A stretch of 64,000 bases of DNA from Notospermus geniculatus. Taxonomy: Eukaryota; Nemertea; Pilidiophora; Heteronemertea; Lineidae. The stretch lies in NCBI GenBank assembly GCA_002633025.1, contig NMRB01000105.1:2153-66152 (forward strand), written 5' to 3'. The notes under the pieces are model-generated. The model saw only the letters and a list, made by a program, of their open reading frames with translations. It was not told where the DNA came from and ran no database searches. Made by a program: the position numbers and the translations under genes. Of this stretch, positions 1 to 9,161 are shown one piece after another (position 1 is the stretch's first letter; each line of letters begins with the position of its first letter).

Positions 1-161
1 ATATTTTTGTACAATAAACCTCGCTCAGTATTTTTGTGGGGTGTCAAGTTTTTGGAAATGATGCCTCATTGCACCACACATATGAAAAAGTTTTATTTGA
101 ATGAAATCCCTGACCCCTACATACTATTTATGGTACCGGTAACTTGAATGTTACAGCTTAC

Positions 162-618
162 TCCAGGGGCGGATCCAGGATTTGACGAAAGGGGGGGGGG
201 GCCCAGATGTCGGCCCCAGAACCCCCCTCTGATGGCGCCCCTGCTAGTATAAATTGATTTAGAAATAAGGCATGCAAACCTTTTTTTCTTTAAAAACTGT
301 CGAACAAACTTTAAGTAAGTTGCTGTTTTCGTTTCTCCGCCATGCTCAGCACACAGCCTTCGCATAGTCAACTGATTTTGTGTCACGGTACTCCGCACTC
401 CTCTTTATCTGTTCTGAAGCGCGGCTTCAAGGGCAATCACTCGGGGATAGGGCACGGAATTGTGATGGGTACGCACGTGGGGGCTGTGTCCATATGGCGG
501 GAAGCGGAGTGCGCGGCATTTGTAGTGTGCCGCGGAAAATCATGTTTGAAAAAATTATGGCCTGCCGAAAATAGGGGGGCGCGCGCCCGGTGCGCCCCCC
601 CTAAATCCGCCCCTGTAC
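162..618. repeat. Foldback-type repeat with G/C-run ends
   Basis: The left end reads ggggcggatccagga followed by a long G run. The right end reads C-rich cgccccccctaaatccgcccctg, roughly its inverse complement. Related GGATCC-bearing ends recur near 20.4 kb, 24.5 kb and 53.9-54.05 kb, so this is an interspersed family. No coding potential is seen. Confidence 0.5.
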
Positions 619-782
619 TCAGCCTAACAGAGTCCCCTGATCAGGGTTTTTTGATCGACAGGAGACACCCAGTCTTGGCTCCTCTTCAACCACTCAGTGG
701 CTGAAAAGGAGCAAAGCAAAAACCCAAGCTGGGATCTTGCTCTGTTCAGACCTTGCAAAAAAATGTCTAATATCCAGTTCTT

Positions 783-1018
783 TACCATCGTTGGGCCAGC
801 CATGGTTCTGCAGTGGATACCAGATTCATGTCTGTTCTTTGCCATCCTTGGCCCAGCCATGGCAAGTCTGCCATTAGCAAGGCTGGGCCAGGCCTGGCAC
901 CACCTGGCTCTGGGCTGGCAAGCCCGGGCATTGGCTTGGCATGCCAACCTTGGCCCAGTCCAGGCATGACTTTTGTGCCAGGCTTGGGCCGAGTCTGGCC
1001 CAATGCCTTTGTGCTACC
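783..1018. repeat. Low-complexity TGGCCCAG/CTGGGCCA repeat
   Basis: Short direct and inverted copies of tggcccag and tggcatg words fill this stretch. Open frames exist on both strands, but their translations only reflect the repeat. No gene is supported. Confidence 0.5.
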
Positions 1019-1225
1019 TGGGTAGGAATCGAATGGACTGATTACTTTTGATCTGAGATGTTAGGGTCATGGTGATATCGATATCACAAATTTGATATTT
1101 TGAGATAAGTTGCCATATTGTCAACTGAGCAACATGGAACAATTTTTTAGTTCATTCCTGCTTATCCAAGGACTGGACTATGTTAAAATTCTCAGCCTCA
1201 CGTGTCCAGGTGATTGAAATATGAG

Positions 1226-1560
1226 ACTTGATAATTTGAAATATCTCTGCCTGTGTAGATGCATGATATCACCCATACTTAGGTTATTGATGATGCCCAT
1301 TTCGATTATGCAACGACCTTGATGATCAGAGGTCAAGGTCAAGGTCAAACTTGATAATTTGAAATATCTCTGCCCATGGTAGAGATACATGTAGAGGCAT
1401 GATATCACTCATACTTAGGTTATTGATGATGCTCATTTCAATTATGCAACAACCTCGATGATCAGAGGTCAAAGTCAAGGTCAAACTTGATAATTTGAAA
1501 TATCTCTGCCTGTGGTAGAGGTAGAGGCATGATGTTAGGCATACTTAGGTTAATTGCTTT
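1226..1560. repeat. Degenerate tandem repeat, period about 123-136 bases
   Basis: The phrase acttgataatttgaaatatc begins at about 1226, 1349 and 1485. It is followed each time by a gcatgat and tacttaggtta phrase, and after the first two by a gatgatcagaggtcaa phrase. It is followed by a degenerate cctttttacc pentamer-like run to about 1680. From base 1 to about 2500 I see no gene. Confidence 0.7.
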
Positions 1561-2023
1561 TTTCTGTACCTTTTTAACCTAGTACCTTTATTAACTAGTA
1601 CCTTTTTACCGGTACCTTTTTACCGTACCTTTTTTACCTATACCTTTTAACCTACCTTTTTTACCTGAACTTTTTACCTACATTCTATTGAGAATGCCTA
1701 TTTCGATTATGCAATGACGTTGATGATCAGGTATCAAGGTCAAGGTCAATCACGGGATGAGTTATATTGGCATGAGATCACGTTCTATGGGCCTCATTGT
1801 ATAATCCATCAATCAATGTATCCCGATCTCTATCAGTGTATCTGATCTCTATCAATGTGACTTGATCTCTATCAATGTATCGTTCATGTACCGGTAGAAG
1901 CACCTGTACATCGGGAACCATATGACATTTACAATGTCATCTTGTTCATCATGTGATCATGGTCACATCTTCCTGTACAGACAAGGTGAAAACAAAGGGA
2001 TGATTCCCTCATGTGAATGAATT

Positions 2024-2190
2024 AAAGGGCCTCTAGAGGCAGCTCGCCATTAGGCTACTATCAGTACCGGTTCTTCGGCCAGGCGGCGCCACTTTAACGT
2101 ACCGGTAATAATCACTGGTACGAGGTATTCAACTTGGGTTTTCCCCGGGGTTTTCCCCTGCCATGCTGGCTGCCTCTAGAGGCCCTTTAA
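2024..2190. repeat. Foldback element, ends TTAAAGGGCCTCTAGAGGCA
   Basis: The left end ttaaagggcctctagaggca and the right end tgcctctagaggccctttaa are perfect inverse complements about 170 bases apart. A second inverted-repeat element begins at the right end. Confidence 0.75.
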
Positions 2191-2458
2191 AGCCGCACAG
2201 TATGGGTTATAATCGGCGAGCACAGTCTCGGTCACCCAGCCGCTGTTTCGAATCTGGGAATCCGTATTGCAGTACTGTGGAACGAAACGGCTGGCTGCGC
2301 AAGACTACACACAGTATTGGGGATTCCCCGAACCTCGATACAAGGATAATGCTATGTGTGGTTCCATGGTTCTGTACATTACGCACGTGTGTAAACGAGG
2401 TTGCACTAAAATTCGGCCGAACTGGAAGTGATTAACTGTGCATACTGTGCGGCTTTAA
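2188..2458. repeat. Foldback element, ends AAAGCCGCACAGTATG
   Basis: The left end aaagccgcacagtatg and the right end catactgtgcggcttt match as inverted repeats. The element abuts the preceding foldback. It contains several cagtattg and cagtactg words and no supported coding region. Confidence 0.7.
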
Positions 2459-2568
2459 GCTGCATTAAGAAGACCAGCTGAAACCTCCAAGAAGATTCTA
2501 TCTGTCAGTGAAATCTACTATACATCGAGACACATGCACTGCGGTGCATTCTTGAAGAATCTACTTAC

Positions 2569-2895
2569 AAGGTTTATAAACATACAGATCTGCCCATTCA
2601 CTGTTTCTTGTTCCTGCTGAGTTTGATGCTTGACACTTGTACTTCCCACTGACGAATTCAAGAAAGTTGTCATTCTTATTCTCACGCTGGTGGAACACAT
2701 GCTTCTCAGTCACTGGATTGAAGATGAACTTCTCACTTGTCCCAATGGGTCCTAAACTTTCCCAGTCTTTGGACTGTTTATACCATTTATAAGTAATGGT
2801 ACTAGCCCCAGGTTGATAAGCATCACAGACCAGTTCCCGGTGGGATCCAATAGCAGCAGGTTCAAACCCAGACAACACTGGGGTCTTGGGGGGAA
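2569..2895 (-). CDS. IgSF gene B, exon for first Ig domain (gene incomplete in window)
   Basis: This 327-base exon has acceptor TTTCAG at its high end and donor GTAAGT at its low end, phase 1 on both sides. It encodes an Ig domain: the first cysteine is in RELVCDAYQ, the tryptophan in YKWYK, the second cysteine in GKYKCQASNS. It opens VPPKTPVLSGFEPAAIGS, identical to the first Ig exon of gene A at 33.2 kb. The strands around the domain centre differ between the two genes. The next exon of gene B must lie left of base 1. Confidence 0.88.
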
Positions 2896-2909
2896 CTGAA
2901 ACAGAGACG

Positions 2910-3177
2910 GATAGAACTAAGTAACATTAGCACAGGTACTGGCATAAGTGATAGAACTATAGACTGGTAACATTAGCACAAGTACTGGCATAAGTGATAG
3001 AACTATAGACTGGTAACATTAGCACAGGTACTGGCATAAGTGATAGAACTACTGACTAGTAACGTTAGCACAGGTACTGGCATAAGTGATAGAACTACTG
3101 ACTAGTAACGTTAGCACAGGTACTGGCATAAGTGATAGAACTACTGACTAGTAACGTTAGCACAGGTACTGGCATAA
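2910..3177. repeat. 46-base tandem repeat, six copies
   Basis: Six units beginning gatagaact and ending ggcataagt (ggcataaat in the last) repeat every 46 bases; the first unit is shortened to 40. The last three units share ctactgactagtaacg where earlier ones have tatagactggtaac, so they arose by recent local expansion. The array sits in the intron just upstream of the gene B Ig exon. Confidence 0.9.
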
Positions 3178-3202
3178 ATGAAATGATGAACATGGTGGGT
3201 TC

Positions 3203-3245
3203 AACCTTGGAGGAATTATACTGTCAGTATAATTCCTCCAAGGTT
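3203..3245. repeat. Perfect 19-base hairpin
   Basis: Arms 3203-3221 and 3227-3245 are exact inverse complements around a 5-base loop (tgtca). It lies in a gene B intron. There is no T-run and no reason to call it a terminator. Confidence 0.85.
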
Positions 3246-3689
3246 CAACTCATTACTTTGTCATCCAACTAAGACATGTCTTTGAAATAGACATCATAAT
3301 ACCAGTACACACATATAAATGATGTAGAAAAGAGATAGGCAGCCGCCCCTTTAAGGGCCCCCGTGTGTGTAACCCCCGTGGATTTAGTATATAGTTAAGC
3401 ATGCGCGAGCATCGCTCTCTAGTGATGTTTCTTATGGCGTGGCTTTAGGGCATGTGCATGCCTGCACCTCTGTCCGCCACTTAGTTGATTAATAGTTGAT
3501 TACAATGATGTGAACTGAGTCAACATTCAAACAGGTATGGTCTCTGGGAACTTCGCTTTCATCGTCTGGGCATAATGTCGAGCATTTGATGTTGAAGCAG
3601 AAGCTACTGACTTCAGACTCAAGTGCAGACTCACATTGTTTCCTCACTCACATATGTGACCCACTCCAACAAAAGTAGGTGCATAGCAC

Positions 3690-3830
3690 AACCGAGGAAA
3701 GGGTTAACAGGCTTACAACACAATAGCTGAAATGTCCGTCACTGCAGGTCGACAACAGTAGTGACCAGTAGTGATAATACATGTAGTTGAACAAACTGAT
3801 GACAAATGATGATCACCTGCGACAAGCGCC
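3690..3830. repeat. Interspersed repeat shared with 11.17-11.31 kb
   Basis: The phrases aggaaagggttaac, cttacaacacaa, agctgaaatg, ctgcaggt, gacaacagtagtg and gatcacctgc occur in the same order here and at about 11175-11310. Partial relatives with the aaatgtgcaggttcac phrase occur near 8.75, 13.3 and 28.0 kb. Confidence 0.7.
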
Positions 3831-3928
3831 TGCTTTCTCTCAGGCTCAAATGAGCAAAACTTCCTTCTATCAAATCTGTTAAATGACCAAACTGAAGGTG
3901 AGTGAAACATCTTGTCTAGTTTACATAC

Positions 3929-3995
3929 CCTGGGCATGAATAAAAAGAAGGTTTACTGTGGTCACAACCAGGAAGATGGAAAAGTAGAACATCAT
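3929..3995 (-). CDS. IgSF gene B, signal-peptide exon with start codon
   Basis: A 67-base exon begins with tandem ATGATG directly after acceptor TTTTCTTTCCCAG and ends at donor GTATGT in phase 1. The peptide is MMFYFSIFLVVTTVNLLFIH plus AQG, a hydrophobic signal sequence. It differs from the gene A signal exon at only four residues. The 5' untranslated leader must lie in an upstream exon because an acceptor sits directly against the start codon. Either methionine could start. Confidence 0.88.
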
Positions 3996-4021
3996 CTGGG
4001 AAAGAAAACACAACAAATTAG

Positions 4022-4239
4022 ATAGACAATTCTCAAATTGACGTAAATGACAAAGAACTGCATACTTCCGCAACCATAACCTCAGTATGTACCTGAATGA
4101 CGTGACGTCGCAGAGAAGTCGCATCAGACTCGACCATTGCTGAATTCGTGCATTGTGTCACGTCAGCTGGTTTCAGATCGAGGTTATGGTTGCAATTTCA
4201 GCGGAAGTGCGCAGATCAGCAAAATCAAGAATCGCCTAT
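4022..4239. mobile_element. Foldback MITE, family 1 (ATAGACAA ends), copy 1
   Basis: It begins atagacaattctcaaattg and ends with the inverse-type sequence aagaatcgcctat. Inside are cacttccg-type and cggaagtgcg words and tgacgtgacg/cacgtca inverted pairs. Copies at 12668, 14241 and 16966 share both ends and the internal phrase cgaccattgctgaat or its relatives. Confidence 0.75.
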
Positions 4240-4817
4240 TGAATGAAGTGGTGTCAGATCACTATTTAGGCAATTTCTCCTGGCTCTTCACTCAACATCA
4301 CAGCATCCCCAATGTATCACCTAGTATTATAATAGACTCCTCAGTCTTATAGATATTACAGAAACTTTGTCAGAAGGCGTTCATTGGAAAGTGCTCACTC
4401 GGAGCTTTCCATTGAATACATACGGGACAGGTTTCAGACCCATATTTGCTGTTTGCTTGCTTCGTGTTATCGCTGCTAAGCAGCAGTTCGGGTCGTTGCG
4501 TAGTATGATGTTACAATAGAACTGCAGTCTTATAGATACAGAAACTTTGTCACATATAGGTGTTCATTGGAAAGTGCTTGCTCGGAGCTTTCCAATAAAT
4601 ACCTAAGGGACAGATTTCAGGTGCCTTTTAAACTTTTCTTACACATTTTCATTTTTGATGGGCCTTAATGGCAGCAATGGGTTAAAGATCAGCCTCACCA
4701 TGAGTGTGGCAGAGCAAACGTCTGTTACCGTAGGCTAATGACATATATCAAGCTGGTGCCACTAGGCCTAGCTTAATATACCCAGCTACAAAACCAGCAG
4801 TTCCTCTGCCTGCTTAC

Positions 4818-5010
4818 CTTTCTGTTGAAAATCAGACCAGGTCTTGTGAAAGAGAAATACCAGACGGACGGATACTCAGCTACAGAACACCAGACGGATG
4901 GATACTCAGCTCCAGAATACCAGACGGACAGATACTCAGCTCCAGAATACCAGACGGACGGATACTCAGCTCCAGTCGCATACTTCCCTGATCAACTGGC
5001 GAAGACTGAC
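4818..5010 (-). promoter_or_regulatory. IgSF gene B, putative 5' UTR leader exon and upstream region
   Basis: On the minus strand the phrase TCTGATTTTCAACAGAAAG runs into a donor, GTAAGCAGGCAGAGG. The same arrangement, phrase then donor, lies upstream of gene A at 36.73 kb. The two loci keep matching to about 5010 and 36830 (agtcgcat, gatca, gactgac words). This conservation in two paralogues, plus the acceptor at each start codon, makes a shared non-coding first exon likely. The transcription start cannot be placed; the high coordinate is only the limit of similarity. Confidence 0.55.
4861..4975. repeat. 30-base tandem repeat at the gene B leader
   Basis: Nearly four units of cagacggacggatactcagc plus ten further bases repeat every 30 bases. 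On the plus strand they read as a ten-residue repeat (YQTDGYSAPE-like) in an open frame 4825-5019, but the surrounding homology argues for leader or promoter DNA rather than a gene. Upstream of gene A only one degenerate copy is visible near 36.78 kb. Confidence 0.8.
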
Positions 5011-5694
5011 AGCCAATAACTTGGTGGGGTGTTTACAAACATAAAATGCTTCCTGGTTCATGACTCTGATCGTTTTTTGCCACTAGCTCCACCCCTACTG
5101 CAGTAAAGGAACACCCCAATAAAGAACTTGTACTCTGAGGAACAAAGACAGGTGAGCCACCTAGTGATAAAGCAGTAATCTAAGCTTTGGTATCGAACAA
5201 TTTGGGAATCCTGATTTCCCATTTTATGAACACATACTGGTAACATGGGTTGAAAACTCGAGTTGAAGACATGTCTTGGTGGCACTGCATGACTGCACAA
5301 TAGACTTAACTTGTTTGCTGACTTTGTTCTTATTACATGACATTCAATATCCACGGATGCGGAACTAACGTCACGACGTGGTACTGTGATCGGTGTGCCC
5401 GAAATGTCATTTTTCTAATGGTATTTCCATTTATTTCTGGTGCGAAAAGAACCCACTGTTTTTGGTAGCCTGACAGTAAAACTTACATCATCTTGTGTCG
5501 GATGAAGTTTTTTTGTCTCACTGTTTTCATCTTTCAAAGGAATTGATAGGATAGCAATAAAGGCAACATTTTTGACTGATTAATTCCTGTAGAAAAGTGT
5601 GCAGGTCAAGCTTTCATGACGCAACGTCAACAGTTTAAATGACGTCACGACAGGTCGATCGATCACAGCACCACCGCGTAGCGAAGTTTGTCAC

Positions 5695-6175
5695 ACAGGT
5701 ATAGTCCTTTCCAGATACCAAAGGCAAATCGCACTTGGCTAACCTTGTCAGTTTTGGTTAGTCTATTACTAACAGCTTGACCACAAACACAGCCAATACA
5801 AAATGTTCCTCTAAAAGAGTGCAGCACCTGACGGGACAGCGTCCAAGATGTCCCGCACGTCATTCATGAAGTTTTGAGGCGAGACAAAAAAAAATCAGAT
5901 CGTTTCACGACGTCATGATCGCTGAAACAATTGGATTTATTTTTGAGTCACGTCATGCGTTCAGAAATGACGTGTGGGATGTCATGACGCTGTCCCGTCA
6001 GGTGCTGCGCTCTTTTGGAGTGATAGAGTCTATTGGCAAGGTGACATGCATTATAAACTTCAGCTTGGCAAGTATTGTGCAATAGCTCGTCAAAATAGTG
6101 AACAGGGTCGTGTAACATTGCAGAGTTCAACCTAGTACCATTTGCCTTAGGTATCTGGAAAGGACTATATCTCAT
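5695..6175. mobile_element. Long foldback element, family 2 (GCAGCACCTGACGG)
   Basis: The left arm carries ggtatagtcctttccagata and then gcagcacctgacgggacagc. The right arm carries gctgtcccgtcaggtgctgc and then tatctggaaaggactata, both inverse complements or nearly so. A shorter relative with the same GCAGCACCTGACGG arm lies at 20672-20912. No transposase is present. Confidence 0.75.
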
Positions 6176-6179
6176 TGAA

Positions 6180-7625
6180 TATCATCAGCACACAAACTGT
6201 GTTTTCTCACGCACCAAGGGTACACACTGATTTTGTTCTCACACACCATTGGTGCCAGGTGCAAGTATTCTCACACACCTGACACCAGCAGTGCACCTTG
6301 GTGTGTGAGAATACATGCACCTGGTGTGCATATTCTCATACATCTTGATACACCATTGGTGCCTTGATCTCACATTCACATTCATTTTAAAACACAACAG
6401 GGTAAAAGGGGTCAAACTATATTTTGTAAAATTTGACCAGGAAAAGGTACTTATCAACAATATAGTGAAAAATAGGCCTATAAATTGATGAAAGTGAACA
6501 ACAGTTCTTTTGTAAAAATTATAATTTTTCTCGAATAAAAGTTGAATTAAAAAGCTGGTGAATTCGAAACTGCAGTACGGTAGTCTTCCATGGTACTGGA
6601 GTTTGTTTCCATTTGGAGCAAAAGTATGACACAGAAAAGTGTAAAACTGTCGCAATGTCAAATATGATGCTAAAGAGTATAGTCACTGCGGACAATATTC
6701 ATCGTTTCCACGACGTAACCCCGACAGTGTCCGCCATTGCTGACGTCGCCATAATGACGCGAAGGTGGTGGGTGAAATTCATTGCTTTGCTGAAGAAAGC
6801 TGGTGGGCAAAATGTGCAACGTCACAGAACGGCCTGGGCCTACGTCATGGATACAATGAATACATCATGCCATGAAGCCATTTCACATTCTGCATAAGCG
6901 GTCGATACACCACCCAATATTGCACAAGATGGGGCTCAAATGGGATCACGTGCTTCTGGTATGATGAGTAGAAGATTGATTATATTGCGTGTGTATGGAC
7001 CGCTTTAAAGACGGGAACCAGTGCAAAGACCAGAGCAGGAGATCGTTGTTTACGAAGACACTGTACCGTAGTTATGACTTCACCGACTTTTTGATTCTAC
7101 AATCAGGAGTAAAAATCACAGCGTCAACATCTTGTACAACACAAAAATATTGGCCTACATGTACGTGTACATGTAAATGAATAAAATAATATTTCATCTT
7201 GGATGAATAAATATGGCAATAAATATACATATTCAACTTCAGTAAAACATTTCTTTAAAATCTTCCATTGTATACATACATGTAATTTACATTAGGCCAA
7301 GCCTATTTTATTTTTTGGTTTATGACTTGCTAACCCTAAATTTTCACCTCCCTCATACACATTTTGATCCTCTGTAACCAAAAAATAAAATTTGTGAGAT
7401 CTAATGAAACTGTCACATACCGTACATTAAATAATACCCAAACCCAGGGTTGGCACCTGAGTCAAGAACTGGACAGACAGACAGACGGACAGAGGAATGA
7501 AGTAGAACTTGGTGATGTTGATCATTAGAACGTTTGTGACTTTGACCCAGTGTTTCCCATGCAGTCTCTTTTAACATCACCACGGGAACGCAAACCGCTT
7601 CCACCACCCTTCTAGAATGAAGATT
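6180..7625. other. Intergenic DNA, no gene seen
   Basis: Near 6215-6370 there is a cluster of cacacacc/ggtgtgtgag and tggtgcc words with short inverted pairing. Open frames here (for example plus strand 6613-6897) have no recognisable domain and no convincing splice context. This stretch lies in the interval between the gene A stop codon and the gene B leader. Confidence 0.5.
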
Positions 7626-7742
7626 AGGGGCCTGATTCATAAAGTGACTTTAAACTAATGGTACCATTAACTCCATGCATTTTCCATTTGGTTAAAGGTA
7701 CATGTACTGTTAGCTTAAAGTAACTTTTTGAAACAGGCCCCT
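7626..7742. mobile_element. Short foldback element (AGGGGCCTG ends)
   Basis: aggggcctgattcataaagtgac at the left pairs imperfectly with gtaactttttgaaacaggcccct at the right. It is about 117 bases in all. It is a small non-coding inverted-repeat element. Confidence 0.65.
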
Positions 7743-8181
7743 GGTACACAATCAATCTGATGATATAGGTTGCAGAAATTGAATTTGGCCATCGCCATAG
7801 CAATGCCACCAGTCAAACCAGACGCCGCCATTTTGCCTGACAAATGAATTGAAAGACGTGGTCGCAACAATGCGGTGGTCAAACTGGTGGAGGTGACGGT
7901 ATTAGGACGTATAGTTTGACTTTGATGTAATTCTACTTCTGCAACTCATCTATAGACACCAACCTGGGAAAGGAAACCTTGGATTTGAAGATGCCGCCCC
8001 TTTCTGAGTCGCTGACACATTATGAGAAGTTTGCTAATTATCAGGAATATAACTGATGGCTCCTAGAGTATGCAAATCGTCTTCCCTTTTCAACCAAAAG
8101 GAAGTCAAGGCTGACAGCCATCTTGGATAGATCGCAGAAATTATCAGTTTCCAGCTGACTCATGGGCTCAAAAAACTTTAT

Positions 8182-8578
8182 GGGCCGTATTTACGAAGCG
8201 GATTAGGCCAACACGCGTGTAAATTCATAGTTATTCAGGTTAAAGGCTTAGAAAACCATTGTCTTGCTACCTTTACGCTGTTTGATCGGCAGCGTTCACC
8301 CACAGGATAACCACACACGGTTAACATTCCTGCGTTTATGTGCAGGGGGATTGAAGAAGAGTTGAATGACTCTAAACAAGGCCTGTAGGTTGTTCAAATT
8401 TTTCTTTTGTCCTCCTGCAGCGAGACAAAGGAAAGTTAACCACGGGTGATTATCCTGCGGGTAAATGCTGCTGATCAAGCAGCGTACAAGGTAGCAACAC
8501 AATAGTTTTCTAGGCCCTTAACCTGAATAACTATGAATTTACACGCGTGTTGGCCCAATCGCGCTTCGTATACGGCCC
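8182..8578. mobile_element. Foldback element with about 90-base arms (GGGCCGTATT ends)
   Basis: The left arm gggccgtatttacgaagcg continues through acacgcgtgtaaattcatag and ggttaaaggc. The right arm gives the inverse: gccctta, ctatgaatttacacgcgtgt, then cgcttcgtatacggccc. The GGGCCGTATT end is shared with the 113-base element nested at 35851. Confidence 0.8.
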
Positions 8579-8963
8579 TATGACTTTGACATGACTGTGG
8601 GAGTATTACATTGAAAATACTTCACTCTCCAAACACACAGATACATGGACTTAGGACCGACTAGTAATCTCAACTCAAGGCCTGTGGAAAAAGTCAACTC
8701 TTGACAGATGTGAAGCAGTCTAGGAAAACCCGTCGGATGTCACTGAATGATCAACAAGGGCTGTCAGATTGCCTGTGCGTTGATCTGCTACTGTTTACCT
8801 GTTACAAAATATATTTCAGCTGTTGAAATGTGCAGGTTCACCAAGGCTATTGACACTTGCCTCAAATGTGACATCCGATGGGTTTTCCTAGACTGCCTTG
8901 CAGATGATAACCAGGGATCCGACCGACCCTCTTCATCCAGTGCTCTTGAAAACTGACTCGAAC

Positions 8964-9161
8964 TTAGACTAATTCCATAAAACCAGGGTCGTTTTTATCA
9001 TAAGGATCGTCTGGCGCTGGTAGTGGTGGCGCTTCGCGGGAGAAATCCACTGAAGCATAAGGTTCCTCAATCGTCTCTTTTCCACGGACAACGTCGGGGT
9101 TTTTCGGTGGTTTGCGATTGACCATCGTGTAAACTGTCCCATCGACACCGATTTCAGGTCC
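8964..9161 (-). CDS. IgSF gene A, last coding exon
   Basis: The acceptor is CCGTTTTTTCAG; the exon is phase 0 and ends at TAA after FMELV. It encodes G-T-V-Y-T-M-V, which fits the ITSM form T-x-Y-x-x-[V/I], then E-P-Y-A-S-V-D-F and a proline-rich REAPPLPAPDDP segment that could bind an SH3 or WW domain. The frame demands phase 0, which selects the unusual upstream donor GTCGGT. Confidence 0.85.
   Translation of the reverse strand, partial: GPEIGVDGTVYTMVNRKPPKNPDVVRGKETIEEPYASVDFSREAPPLPAPDDPYDKNDPGFMELV

Noticed and set aside
1321-1500. Direct AGGTCA repeats (ggtcaaggtcaaggtca) resembling nuclear-receptor response elements.
   Set aside because: They belong to a degenerate interspersed tandem repeat also seen near 1730 and 30240 and are not near a gene start.
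2910-3177. Regularly spaced direct repeats that might suggest a CRISPR array.
   Set aside because: Units are head-to-tail with no unique spacers, in a eukaryotic intron; it is a minisatellite.
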